DNA from: Leptospira biflexa
Lineage (GTDB): Bacteria; Spirochaetota; Spirochaetia; Treponematales; Rectinemataceae
Direction of reading: 5' to 3'
Length of the DNA stretch: 64,000 nt
Assembly (NCBI GenBank): GCA_020721875.1
Contig: DYLX01000002.1
Span: forward strand, 80,073-144,072
Below the pieces are notes generated by a model. That model was not told the DNA's origin. It worked only from the letters and a program-made list of their open reading frames with translations, and did no database searches. Below are positions 1 through 10,118 of this stretch, piece by piece. The stretch's first letter is position 1; the number at the start of each line of letters is the position of its first letter. The translations under genes were made by a program, and so were the position numbers.

Positions 1-686
1 GCGGTGGCTTGCGCTACGGGCAGGCTTGCGGGCCCGCCGGGCTGCGCGGAGCTTGCTGGTGCAGGCTGCACCGTAGTTGGCACCAATGGTAGGCTTGCCC
101 CTGGTTGAGCCTGCGGTTTCTCTGATGCGATTGGCTGAGCGCCGCTTGGTTGAGCTGGTGGTGTAGCACTCTTTGGTGCCGTCGCGATAGCTGGCGCGGA
201 GGAAGACTGAATAGTGGGTAAAGTGGCGGACGGAGCGCTGGCCGGGGGCGTGACAGACGTGGATTGCTGCGCTGGTGCTGAGCTTGCAGGAAGCGATTGG
301 GCAACTGCAGTCGAACTATTGCTCTGTTCGGGAATGATGAGCACATCGCCTACGCGGAGCACATACGAGTCCGCGAGGTTGTTTGCCACTTTCAGCGACT
401 GGATTGAAATATCATATTTTTTCGCGATTCCATAATAGGTTTCGCCCTTGCCCACGACATGTACCTGGGGAATGAGCAGCACGATACCTGGACGAATCTT
501 CGAAGGATCGGTGATGCCGTTGATATTCGCAAGTACTTCATACGGAATGGAGTAGCTCTTTGCGATGGAATAGAGCGTCTCTCCTGTTTGGATGACGTGA
601 TACTCCTGTTCAGCCCCGCAGACTGCGAGGGGCGTGCCGAGTAAAATTGCGAGCAGTATCGATGCGATGATGATGCGTCTTGCCAT
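1..686 (-). CDS. LysM-domain secreted protein (partial, runs off left edge)
   Basis: Own translation of the minus strand from ATG 686: [121 protein letters not shown]; signal peptide, two LysM repeats, then a Ser/Ala/Pro-rich tail. Absent from the ORF track because no stop lies in the window. Confidence 0.85.
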   Translation of the reverse strand, partial: MARRIIIASILLAILLGTPLAVCGAEQEYHVIQTGETLYSIAKSYSIPYEVLANINGITDPSKIRPGIVLLIPQVHVVGKGETYYGIAKKYDISIQSLKVANNLADSYVLRVGDVLIIPEQSNSSTAVAQSLPASSAPAQQSTSVTPPASAPSATLPTIQSSSAPAIATAPKSATPPAQPSGAQPIASEKPQAQPGASLPLVPTTVQPAPASSAQPGGPASLPVAQAT

Positions 687-839
687 ACAGCGTCCCAATG
701 TAAGTATCGGCACCCACGAGCCTCGTTTAAAGTTCAAAGTCTCCTCATTATAATAATTGTGGATTTATGCGCGCGAAGGTGCTCTTTTCAATGTATCGCC
801 AAAACAGTAAAATATCTACGAAATTCACCCAGAGAGGTA

Positions 840-2507
840 ATGTCCATGATCGAGCTTTCCCCACTCCACGCGGCCCGCTACGCCTATGTTCCCAAAGTAC
901 CGGAGATTTTTCTCGAATCAATTGTGAATATCGAGCCTCGAGCGACCGCCGTGGTCGAGCCTAAAAAGGACCGTGAGGCGCTGAAAAACGCCTTCCCTGC
1001 CAGTTATGGCAAACCTGCCGTTCAATTCGTCGCATCCCAGAAACCCCTCAAGACGAATCCTCTCACCGTGGGCGTGATCCTCTCCGGAGGACCCGCCGCG
1101 GGCGGCCACAATGTGATTGCAGGGCTCTTTGATGCTTTAAAGAAAGCGCACCCGCACTCGACCCTCCTTGGCTTCAAAGGTGGGCCCTCGGGGCTTATCG
1201 ATGGCAAGTATATCGAACTCAGCTCGGAGATTGTAGATCGATACCGCAATACGGGCGGTTTTGACATGATCGGTTCCGGGAGGACCAAGATCGAGACGCA
1301 GGAGCAGCTCGAAAAATCGTTTGAAAATGCCAAGAAACTCGCCTTGGACGCCCTTGTGGTTGTCGGCGGCGACGACTCCAACACGAATGCGGCGATGCTC
1401 TCCGAATATTTCAGGCAGCGCGGCGCGGCGATTACGGTAGTCGGCGTCCCGAAAACTATCGACGGCGACCTCAAGAACGAATGGATCGAGTCTTCGTTCG
1501 GTTTCGATACCGCTACGAAAGTGTACGCCGAACTGATCGGCAACATCTGCCGCGATGCAGCCTCCGGGCGTAAGTACTGGCACTTTATCAAGCTGATGGG
1601 GCGTTCAGCCTCGCACATCGCGCTTGAGTGCGCCTTTTTAACAAGGCCAAATGTCACCCTCATCTCCGAAGAAATCGAAGCGAAACAGATGAGCCTCTCC
1701 TCCATCGTCGACCTAATCGCGGGCACGATCGCCGCGCGCGCCGCAAAGGGCGAGAACTTCGGCATCGTCATCGTTCCGGAGGGTCTCATCGAGTTCATAC
1801 CTGAGATGAAACTTCTCATCGCGGAGATCAATGATATTATCGCGGCTGCGGGCGCCTCATACGAAACACTCTCGAGGGGCGAAGCCCAGCGCTCGTTTAT
1901 CGCGTCGCATCTCGGCCCGACGAGTGCCACTCTTTTCTCAAGCCTTCCGGAGGCGATTCAAGCGCAGCTCTGCTGGGACAGGGATCCTCATGGCAACGTG
2001 CAGGTCTCGAGAATCGAAACCGAAAAATTGCTTGTCGAAATGACCGCGCGGCGGCTCCGCAAGATGGCGGATAAGGGCGAATATAAAGGCAAATTCGACT
2101 ATCAGACCCACTTCTTCGGGTATGAGGGAAGATGCGCCTTCCCCTCGAACTTCGATGCGGATTACTGCTATTCGCTGGGGTACGACGCCTGCCTCTTGAT
2201 TCTGCACGGTCTCTCAGGCTACATCGCAGCAATCCGGAATCTTGCTGCGCCCGCGAAGGACTGGTTACCGGGCGGCATTCCGATTGTTTCCCTGATGAAC
2301 CTCGAGCACCGACACGGAAAGGACAAACCCGTCATCAAGAAGGCGCTCGTCGAGCTTGAAGGCAAACCTTTTAAGGCATTTTCTGAGGCGCGCGAGGCGT
2401 GGGCCCTGTCGTCGGACTATCGCATTCCGGGCAGCATCCAGTACTTCGGACCGCCGGCGATCACGGACATGCCCCCTATTACCCTTCAATTGGAGCGACA
2501 TTCGTGA
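840..2507 (+). CDS. pfp: diphosphate--fructose-6-phosphate 1-phosphotransferase (PPi-dependent PFK)
   Basis: [10 protein letters not shown] and PKTIDGDLK motifs (PPi-type rather than ATP-type); start MSMIELS behind AGAGAGGT, shorter than the tracked ORF. Confidence 0.9.
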   Translation: MSMIELSPLHAARYAYVPKVPEIFLESIVNIEPRATAVVEPKKDREALKNAFPASYGKPAVQFVASQKPLKTNPLTVGVILSGGPAAGGHNVIAGLFDALKKAHPHSTLLGFKGGPSGLIDGKYIELSSEIVDRYRNTGGFDMIGSGRTKIETQEQLEKSFENAKKLALDALVVVGGDDSNTNAAMLSEYFRQRGAAITVVGVPKTIDGDLKNEWIESSFGFDTATKVYAELIGNICRDAASGRKYWHFIKLMGRSASHIALECAFLTRPNVTLISEEIEAKQMSLSSIVDLIAGTIAARAAKGENFGIVIVPEGLIEFIPEMKLLIAEINDIIAAAGASYETLSRGEAQRSFIASHLGPTSATLFSSLPEAIQAQLCWDRDPHGNVQVSRIETEKLLVEMTARRLRKMADKGEYKGKFDYQTHFFGYEGRCAFPSNFDADYCYSLGYDACLLILHGLSGYIAAIRNLAAPAKDWLPGGIPIVSLMNLEHRHGKDKPVIKKALVELEGKPFKAFSEAREAWALSSDYRIPGSIQYFGPPAITDMPPITLQLERHS

Positions 2508-3190
2508 AAAGAATTAAAATCGCCTTTATCGCGCTGGTATTGCTCTGCGTCTTTGCACTTGTATCCGTCCAGGCACAGACTCTGATGACCGCCGATCAGT
2601 TCTTTGTCCAACTCGCCGATAAGTACGCCTCGGTGGCCGATTACCAGGCTTCGGTGCAGATTTCTGCGGCGAAGCAGCCGATGTTCGGCACACTACTCTT
2701 TAAGTCACCTTCGCTGCTCAGGATCGATTTTACCCAGCCAGCCGATCAGGTCATCGTGTTCGATGGAAAGACGCTCCTCGTATACCTCCCTCAGTACAGG
2801 GCAGTGCTGCGTCAGGACGCGGGAGACCATGGAGTCTCGATGGGCGCGGCGGCACTCGCCTCAAAAGAGGGTCTCTCGCTGCTCCGCCGAAACTATACGA
2901 TTGGGTGGGAGCACAATCCGAGCCCCGAGGCGCTCGATCCCGGTTCGAGCGAGCAGGTGTACCGCCTCATGCTCTCGCGCAAGAGCGTTTCTGAGGGCTA
3001 CAAAAACATTCGCCTCTCGGTGAGCGCCGATACGATGCTCATACGCAGGCTCGAGGGCTGGACTGTTTCGAACGATAAGATTACTTTCGATTTTCAGAAC
3101 ATCAGACTGAATCAGGGAATCGCGGACGATAAATTTGTCTACGATGCGCCGGCAAGCGCCAACGTATACAACAATTTCCTGTTCCAGTGA
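2504..3190 (+). CDS. LolA-like outer-membrane lipoprotein carrier protein
   Basis: GTG start overlapping the pfp stop; signal peptide [25 protein letters not shown]; LolA-like pattern ([16 protein letters not shown]..., [27 protein letters not shown]). Confidence 0.75.
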   Translation: MKRIKIAFIALVLLCVFALVSVQAQTLMTADQFFVQLADKYASVADYQASVQISAAKQPMFGTLLFKSPSLLRIDFTQPADQVIVFDGKTLLVYLPQYRAVLRQDAGDHGVSMGAAALASKEGLSLLRRNYTIGWEHNPSPEALDPGSSEQVYRLMLSRKSVSEGYKNIRLSVSADTMLIRRLEGWTVSNDKITFDFQNIRLNQGIADDKFVYDAPASANVYNNFLFQ

Positions 3191-3215
3191 ACGCACGGGC
3201 AGCGCATAGGGAGCG

Positions 3216-4700
3216 GTGATGGGAAAGATTGGGAGTATTTTTCACGATGCTCGACTCGGAAAAGGGCTCACTCTCGATCAGGTGGCGGACGAGACCAATA
3301 TCAGTAAGCGCTTCCTTCAGAGTATCGAGAACGACAGCTTTGATGGTTTCCCGGGTGAGGTGTATACGCTCGGTTTCATTCGGAATTATGCCGATTTTCT
3401 TGGACTCGATTCCAGGAAAATGATCGAGCTCTATCACAGCGTCGAAACGCCGCCGCAGACAAGCCCCGAACCCGGTGAAGCCCAAGAGGCACCCCCTCTT
3501 TCGGTTACAACAGAGGAACCCCAAAGCATCGAGCCCGTGCCCGCCCAGCCATCGCCTGAGGGGAAAGTACAGACAGCCTCGCTCTTTGAGGAGGAAAATG
3601 TCGCACCCCCGGCCGAGGAGGGGCCATCACGGAAAAAGCCTCAACCCCGCAAAAGACCACAAAAAAAAGAGCCCAAACAGGATGTGCCGGTAACAGCGCA
3701 GTCTCAGGAGACAGCCTCACAAGGCGAGGACCAGAGTGTGGCGCACATTCCAACCACCCGCATGAAGGTAAAGCAGTCCGCAGAGGAGAAATCGCCCGAA
3801 CCCAAGTCTCCCGCCGAAACCAAGGCCCCCGTGATGCCGCAAGGTATATCGCGTTTTTCGCGTGAAACGATAGCCCACACTCAAGTGGGAAGATTCATTC
3901 CTCTCGCCCTCGTCGTGATCGTGATGATTATCGCGGCGGTTAGCATTCTTCCATTGCTCAAGATTCACCACAAATCGACCCGAGATCCCGCTGAATACCG
4001 CGTGGAGGGGCTTCCTTACGAGCAGCGACTCTACCCTCAGGACAAGGTCTTTCTTCCGCTCGGCACTGATTTTGTGTCGGTAACACTCAGTTCCATCAAG
4101 GATACGGTGACTTTCGACACGCCTTTCGGCCCCTTGAGCGCGGGGCTCAACGAGGAAGTGGTGATCAATCCATCCTCGGAGCGCGAACGCCTCACTGCAT
4201 CCATCCTGGATTATGCTCCGAATGAGCCGCAGAACGGTGTACGCGTTAAATTCGACTTCAAGGCCGCCCTCTCCAGCTCGGATCAGCCGGGCGACATCAC
4301 CATCGCAGCGGATACACAGAAGGATCAGAGTGCTCAGGCTACTTCAGCTCAGCCCGGAGAGGTTAAAAACACTCCAGAAGTGCTCTTCAGAAGTTCTGGA
4401 GCTGCACACCCCTTCTATGTCAACGTGAACTTTATGGCCCCCGTATTCTTCCGCTACGAGGCGGACAAGAAGGAATGGGTAGAAAAATACTACAAAAAGG
4501 GTGAGTCGATCACCATCAACGCGTCGAACAGCATCACGTTCTGGACCGCGAATGCCCAAGCCGTTAAAGTAAATGTATTTCAGTCGGCAGGCAAATCGAA
4601 GGAACTTGTGATGGGGGGCGCGGGAGAAATCGCGGTGAAGCGCCTTTTTTGGTCGAATGCCCAGGGCGGCTGGGCGGTCGTTGCAGAGTCGCTCGACTGA
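3216..4700 (+). CDS. RodZ-like protein: N-terminal HTH, proline/glutamate-rich linker, one TM helix, C-terminal DUF4115-like domain
   Basis: GKIGSIFHDARLGKGLTLDQVADETNISKRFLQSIENDSFDGFPGEVYTLGFIRNYADFLGLD; TM LALVVIVMIIAAVSILPLL. Confidence 0.75.
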   Translation: MMGKIGSIFHDARLGKGLTLDQVADETNISKRFLQSIENDSFDGFPGEVYTLGFIRNYADFLGLDSRKMIELYHSVETPPQTSPEPGEAQEAPPLSVTTEEPQSIEPVPAQPSPEGKVQTASLFEEENVAPPAEEGPSRKKPQPRKRPQKKEPKQDVPVTAQSQETASQGEDQSVAHIPTTRMKVKQSAEEKSPEPKSPAETKAPVMPQGISRFSRETIAHTQVGRFIPLALVVIVMIIAAVSILPLLKIHHKSTRDPAEYRVEGLPYEQRLYPQDKVFLPLGTDFVSVTLSSIKDTVTFDTPFGPLSAGLNEEVVINPSSERERLTASILDYAPNEPQNGVRVKFDFKAALSSSDQPGDITIAADTQKDQSAQATSAQPGEVKNTPEVLFRSSGAAHPFYVNVNFMAPVFFRYEADKKEWVEKYYKKGESITINASNSITFWTANAQAVKVNVFQSAGKSKELVMGGAGEIAVKRLFWSNAQGGWAVVAESLD

Positions 4701-4737
4701 AGTTCCGTGTACACACACGCATAATAGGGATGCACTC

Positions 4738-6069
4738 ATGCCAACATTCTATATAGACCAACATGGCTGCGCGAAAAATCAGGTCGATGGCGAGGAGATC
4801 GCTGCGCGGCTCACCAACGCGGGATTCTCCGACGCCGAAACGCCGGATTCCGCGGACATCATTATCATCAACACCTGCGGCTTTATCGAGGACGCAAAAA
4901 AGGAATCGATCGGCGCGATTGTAGATGCGAAGTCGCGATGGCCCGACAAAAAAATTATTGCGGCGGGCTGTCTCTCGCAGCGCTACGCGAAGGCATTCGC
5001 GGACGATTTCCCTGAGGCGGATGGTATTCTCGGCAACGCGGAGCTGTCCGCGATCCCCGAGGCTGTGCACGCGATATATCGCGGCGAAAGAATAGTATTT
5101 GCGCCCGCCCAGAGCCGCACTATGCCAGAAACTTATTACTCACGGAAGACCCTCTTCGATTTCCCCGGCACCGCGCACCTCAAGATCACCGAGGGTTGTT
5201 CGAACCACTGCGCCTATTGCGCAATTCCCCTTATCCGCGGGGAGCTGCGCTCGAGGTCCATCGACGATGTGGTGGCGGAGGCGAGAGAACTGATCGCACG
5301 CGGGGTGTATGAGCTTGTGCTCATCGGCCAAGATCTTGGCAATTTCGGGAAAGATCGTGTGGGGCGCTGCCTTCTTCCAGAGCTTCTTGAACAGCTCGAC
5401 GTGCTCGAAGGAGATTTCCGCGTACGGGTGCTCTACATTCACCCCGATCACTTCCCTGAGGAAATTCTTCCCATCATCCGACGTGGATCAAAAATCGCGC
5501 CCTATTTCGACCTGCCCTTCCAGCATGCCTCTTCTGCCATCCTCGCACGTATGAACCGCCACGGGTCGCCTAAGGCCTATCTCGAGCTTATTTCAAATAT
5601 ACGCAGAGAACTGCCCGAGGCAATGATACGCTCGACTTTCCTCGTGGGTTTTCCTGGTGAAAGCGAGGAGGATTTTCAGACACTGCTGAAATTCCAGCGC
5701 GACGCTGCCCTAGATTGGCTCGGAGTCTTCGCCTACTCCCGTGAGGAGAACACCCCAGCATACGATATGAAACCGCGCGTGACCAAAGCGATCGCCCGCG
5801 CTCGAAAAGCAGCGGTTGAAGAGGCGCAGACAGCCATAACCTCGGAGAGACTGACGCGCTTTGTGGGCATGGAAGATTGGTTTGTCGTCGAAGAAACCTT
5901 CCTCCACGACGAACTCTCCATAGCCCGCGGCTGGATGCAGGCTCCAGAAGTCGATGGTGTTACGCTTATCCATGCGAAACTTGTGCCCGGAACGGTTGTC
6001 CGCGCTCGCATCGTCTCCGTGAACGGAGTCGATTTCAACGCGGTTCTGGAGTATACTCCGGGGCCATGA
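4738..6069 (+). CDS. rimO: ribosomal protein S12 methylthiotransferase RimO
   Basis: MPTFYIDQHGCAKNQVDGEE; INTCGFIEDAKKESI; radical SAM CSNHCAYCAIPLIRG. Confidence 0.92.
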   Translation: MPTFYIDQHGCAKNQVDGEEIAARLTNAGFSDAETPDSADIIIINTCGFIEDAKKESIGAIVDAKSRWPDKKIIAAGCLSQRYAKAFADDFPEADGILGNAELSAIPEAVHAIYRGERIVFAPAQSRTMPETYYSRKTLFDFPGTAHLKITEGCSNHCAYCAIPLIRGELRSRSIDDVVAEARELIARGVYELVLIGQDLGNFGKDRVGRCLLPELLEQLDVLEGDFRVRVLYIHPDHFPEEILPIIRRGSKIAPYFDLPFQHASSAILARMNRHGSPKAYLELISNIRRELPEAMIRSTFLVGFPGESEEDFQTLLKFQRDAALDWLGVFAYSREENTPAYDMKPRVTKAIARARKAAVEEAQTAITSERLTRFVGMEDWFVVEETFLHDELSIARGWMQAPEVDGVTLIHAKLVPGTVVRARIVSVNGVDFNAVLEYTPGP

Positions 6070-8207
6070 CACAAGAACATCTTCCCGACTACCTGCAGGG
6101 TCTCAACCCCGAACAGCTCGAGGCAGTGCGCTATGATGGCAGCCGTCTTCTCATTCTGGCAGGAGCGGGCACCGGTAAGACCCGTGTCATTACGAGTAAA
6201 ATTGCCTACCTCGTGCGCGAGAAACATATATTCCCCGAATCGATTCTTGCGGTGACCTTTACAAACAAGGCCGCCCTCGAGATGCGCGAGCGCGCGATGG
6301 GAATTGAACCAGCCTGCGAACGCGCAATTATGCGCACCTTCCACTCCTTCGGCGCATGGTTCATGCGGAGAAATGCGCAGGCTTTTAACCTCAAAAGCAG
6401 CTTTACGATTTACGACGACGACGATTCCACAGAACTCGTCCACTCGATTTTCCCGAGCTTTTCAAAGCGCGACTGCAGCGACTACGCATTTCTCATCGCG
6501 AAGGCAAAGGATTACTGTCTCGCGCCCGATGCGCCCAACCTCAACTTCATTAGCAATCACCCTGAATTCAGACGCATCTACGCGGCGTACGAGGAGCGGC
6601 TCCGCGCGACCGGCAATGTCGATTTCGGCGATCTCATACTCATGCCGACACTTCTCCTTGAAAAAGATGAGGCAATCCGCACGCGCAGTCGCCAGCGTTT
6701 CAAAGTGATCCTTGTGGATGAGTATCAAGACTCCAATGTCGCCCAGTTCCGCCTCCTGCAGCAGCTCGCAGGCCCAGAATCGATGCTCTGCGTGGTTGGC
6801 GACGACGATCAGTCGATCTACCGCTTCAGAGGTGCCGAGGTACGGAACATCCTCAATTTCCAGAAAGTTTTTCCGGAGACAAAGCTCATCAGGCTCGAGC
6901 GCAACTACAGGTCGCGCCAGGGGATACTCGACCTCGCACACAGTGTCGTGGTGCACAACGAGAACCGCCTCGGCAAAAATCTTCTCGCGACAAGAGCAGG
7001 GGGCCTTAAGCCAGTGGTGGCGATTCTCGACGATCAGGATCAGGAGATCGAGTACTGCGCCCGCGTCGCCAGACAACACATTATGGCAGGCGGTCGGTGG
7101 CGCGACATCGCGATACTTTACCGGACAAACGCGCAGTCGCTCGGCTTTGAACGACTCTTCCCGCAGATGGACATTCCATACCGTATCGTTGGCGCGTTAC
7201 GTTTCTATGAGCGCGAAGAGATCAAAGATATGCTCGCATTCCTCGCGTTCCTGGCGAATCCGAGAGACGAGATCTCGTTCAAACGCATTGTGAATAAACC
7301 ATCGCGCGGCATTGGCGCGACTTCCATCGATAGAATCGTTACTGCAGCCATAGATGGTGGTACCGATTTGCTCGAAGCCTCACTGTGGGCCGAAAAGGAA
7401 GTACATGGAAAAGGTAAAGAGGGAATCCGAGATTTTGTACGCCTCATTTCTACCGCGAGGGACTCCCTCACCCGAGGCATGGCGGAGGCGAACGGCCAAG
7501 GGAATCTCGGCTCACTCATCGCCAACTACGCAAACCAGAGCGGGCTCATCGAGTACTACCGTGGAAAAGACAGCATTGCGGGCTCTCAAAAAGAAGAGAA
7601 CATCGAAGAGTTGGTCAATGCCGCGTCGGATATTCCCCTCTCAGAAGAGGGGCTCCTTGAGTTCCTCGACAAAATAATGCTCGACCAATCCCAGCAGAAA
7701 GTAGACAGCGGTACTGATGCGGTAACCCTCATTACCATGCACAACACGAAGGGTCTCGAATTTCCTGTGGTAATCGTGACCGGTCTCGAACAGGGGCTCT
7801 TTCCTCGCAACGATGAGAAAGGAGACGAGATTGAGGAGCAGCGTCGCCTTTTTTACGTGTCCGTTACAAGGGCGAAAGATTTACTGTACCTCAGTGCCTG
7901 CAGGTGGCGTAGAATGCATGGCAGGCTCTTCGAAACCTCACCGAGCCAATTTCTTATGGAGATCGACCCGAGCCTCTACGAGTTGTGGGGAGTGCGCAAG
8001 CGTGTAGCCGGCGGCGCGAGCAGCGGCCACCTCCCCGAGTGGGCCGAGGGCATGACAGTATACCACGACGAGTACGGGAACGGGGTTGTCATCAAGGTAC
8101 ACGCTTCCCAGAGCGCGGGACCTCTCGTTATTGTACGCTTCGATTCGGGAAAAGTGGCGCAATTCTTCCCGAAATACACGAAGAAACTCGAAAAAGTCGA
8201 GCACTGA
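6066..8207 (+). CDS. UvrD/PcrA-type ATP-dependent DNA helicase
   Basis: LAGAGTGKTRVITSKIAYL, VDEYQDSN, GDDDQSIYRFRGA, TMHNTKGLEFPVVIVTGLEQGLFP; ATGA overlap with rimO. Confidence 0.93.
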   Translation: MTQEHLPDYLQGLNPEQLEAVRYDGSRLLILAGAGTGKTRVITSKIAYLVREKHIFPESILAVTFTNKAALEMRERAMGIEPACERAIMRTFHSFGAWFMRRNAQAFNLKSSFTIYDDDDSTELVHSIFPSFSKRDCSDYAFLIAKAKDYCLAPDAPNLNFISNHPEFRRIYAAYEERLRATGNVDFGDLILMPTLLLEKDEAIRTRSRQRFKVILVDEYQDSNVAQFRLLQQLAGPESMLCVVGDDDQSIYRFRGAEVRNILNFQKVFPETKLIRLERNYRSRQGILDLAHSVVVHNENRLGKNLLATRAGGLKPVVAILDDQDQEIEYCARVARQHIMAGGRWRDIAILYRTNAQSLGFERLFPQMDIPYRIVGALRFYEREEIKDMLAFLAFLANPRDEISFKRIVNKPSRGIGATSIDRIVTAAIDGGTDLLEASLWAEKEVHGKGKEGIRDFVRLISTARDSLTRGMAEANGQGNLGSLIANYANQSGLIEYYRGKDSIAGSQKEENIEELVNAASDIPLSEEGLLEFLDKIMLDQSQQKVDSGTDAVTLITMHNTKGLEFPVVIVTGLEQGLFPRNDEKGDEIEEQRRLFYVSVTRAKDLLYLSACRWRRMHGRLFETSPSQFLMEIDPSLYELWGVRKRVAGGASSGHLPEWAEGMTVYHDEYGNGVVIKVHASQSAGPLVIVRFDSGKVAQFFPKYTKKLEKVEH

Positions 8208-8229
8208 TACATGAGGAGATAGAGAAAAT

Positions 8230-9147
8230 ATGAATTTGCATGCCTCAAAAGGCTTTTCTTCAGATTCTCTACTCTCGTCGCTTCCGGATATCCGCCGGGC
8301 ACGGGGCTGGCGACTCTACACGGCCGATGGCGACAGGCTCCTGAGTCTGTGGTCTGACTTTGGCCGAACCCTTCTCGGGTATACACCTCGAGGACTCACT
8401 AGGCACGTGAAGAGTGCACTCGACCGGGGGCTCAGCACACCTTTCCCCGGTTCTTGGAACGATCGCATCGCAAGAATGACTCGCGATCTCTATCCGGAAT
8501 ACGCCTGCATACGGCTTCGGGGCTCCGTGGAGCACATGTTTCGCTTCGAGCGCACACGGTTTCTCTTCGACCACTATCTTCGAGACAGGCACATTGAGCA
8601 GGCGCCGGGCGGAGAAACCCCGGCGGCAGCAGGCGGAAAAATGACGTCATCGCCGCCGGCGCATGCCGCACCTCCGCAAGCTGCCTCTGTGCTGCCTAAG
8701 TCGGCGCCATCAGTGCCGGTGCCCGCGCCCTGGTCCGAGCCAGTCCGAATCATTCTGCCCATCCCGGAAGCGCTGTCGACAGGAATTCTCGCCTACAGTG
8801 CCAAGCCTCTCGATGGGATTGAAGATGAGCTCATCGATGGAATACGCGGCGCATGTGCTATTTTCGCACTCTCGCTTGTGCGGTCGGAACAGGCTTCGGG
8901 GACGCTCAGCGCGCGCTTTGAGGAGTCCTGGCGACGCTTCGACCACTGCGGCATCGAGCTCTTTGCGCGCTCCGGTCCATGGCTCACGCCAAAATATCCA
9001 CGCGATGCGCACCGCGAGCTCTTCGCGTATTGTGCCGCGCGCGGTGTCCTCATCTCACCCGAGTACGATTTCCCATCCTCCGTTCCCGGAGACTTCAATG
9101 AGGGCGAGCTCCACTGCCTTCATAAGGCCGCTTCAATCTTTCTCTGA
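8230..9147 (+). CDS. degenerate class-III aminotransferase-like protein lacking the PLP domain
   Basis: N-terminus RARGWRLYTADGDRLLSLWSDFGRTLLGYTPRGLTRHVKSALDRG resembles GSA/class-III aminotransferase N-terminal segments; C-terminus resembles the small domain; middle replaced by a Pro/Ala-rich linker. Confidence 0.5.
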   Translation: MNLHASKGFSSDSLLSSLPDIRRARGWRLYTADGDRLLSLWSDFGRTLLGYTPRGLTRHVKSALDRGLSTPFPGSWNDRIARMTRDLYPEYACIRLRGSVEHMFRFERTRFLFDHYLRDRHIEQAPGGETPAAAGGKMTSSPPAHAAPPQAASVLPKSAPSVPVPAPWSEPVRIILPIPEALSTGILAYSAKPLDGIEDELIDGIRGACAIFALSLVRSEQASGTLSARFEESWRRFDHCGIELFARSGPWLTPKYPRDAHRELFAYCAARGVLISPEYDFPSSVPGDFNEGELHCLHKAASIFL

Positions 9148-10097
9148 GAGTCCGATTGCCCCCACAGATTGAGCATCACGACTCCTGCCAGGATGAGCGT
9201 TCCTCCAAGCACACGCCGCCCCGTTATCAGTTCCCCGAAGAAGAAGGCCGAGAATAAGTTGGTGAAGATCGGTTCCACCGTGCTCACAATTGAGGTGTCT
9301 CGTGCACCGATCCGCTGCATCGCGAGAAAGAGTGTGACGATGGGGACACAAGTTGAGACTACCGCGATGCAGAGCACAAGGAGTGCCTGGCGTGCCGAGA
9401 TGGTAACTACGAAACTTCCCCTCATAAGGGCGATCGCGAGGTACACGAAGGACGCGGCGGTCATGATGACCGCGGTAGCCCAGATTGGATCCTTGTCGCG
9501 CAGCATGATATCGCCCACCACAAGGTAGGCGGCGTAAGTGATCGCCACGACTACACCGAGGGCGATTCCCGCGAGCGGATAGCTGCCCGCCGTCCAGAAG
9601 GTAATCAGACATCCAGCGAACGAGAGTACGAGGGCAAAGCGCTGAACTCGGTTCGATCGGTGCCTTCGCACAATGAATCCGATGAGAAACACGAACGATG
9701 GATAGAGATACAGAAGAAGGCTTGTGATTCCTGGGTCGAGAATCTTCACGGTGAGAAAAAAGAGCCCTGCTTGCGGCGAGAATCCGAGGAGTCCGAGAAG
9801 AAATAGTTTCAAAAATCCACGCCGCTCACGCACCGGATGCTTCAATATGGGTTCAGGTGCGCGCTTTTTGGGCTCAGGGTCTTCTCTTTGTGTGCGCTTC
9901 GCGTGTCGGGCCTGAATTCCTACAACGGTCCAGAGCGCCAGTGCGGCAACTCCAAAGCGCCAGGTAAGCGCGGTCGCGACGGAGAAGCCCGATGCATAGA
10001 GCAGTTGCGCAAAGATGCCAAGTGTGGAAAAAGTTATGGCTGAGACGAGAGAGGCGATAAAACCTGCCTGAAAGCGAATCGACGAGTTCCTGGTCAT
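9120..10097 (-). CDS. EamA/DMT-family transporter
   Basis: Ten hydrophobic segments; two EamA-like repeats (SAITFSTLGIFAQLLYASGFSVATALTWRF ... VEPIFTNLFSAFFFGELITGRRVLGGTLILAGVVML). Confidence 0.88.
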   Translation of the reverse strand: MTRNSSIRFQAGFIASLVSAITFSTLGIFAQLLYASGFSVATALTWRFGVAALALWTVVGIQARHAKRTQREDPEPKKRAPEPILKHPVRERRGFLKLFLLGLLGFSPQAGLFFLTVKILDPGITSLLLYLYPSFVFLIGFIVRRHRSNRVQRFALVLSFAGCLITFWTAGSYPLAGIALGVVVAITYAAYLVVGDIMLRDKDPIWATAVIMTAASFVYLAIALMRGSFVVTISARQALLVLCIAVVSTCVPIVTLFLAMQRIGARDTSIVSTVEPIFTNLFSAFFFGELITGRRVLGGTLILAGVVMLNLWGQSDSQRKIEAAL

Positions 10098-10118
10098 AAT
10101 GGCGCGGCCCGAAAATGC

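Noticed and set aside
1022-1930. 302-aa minus-strand ORF
   Set aside because: Antisense to pfp, Ser/Pro-rich shadow translation.
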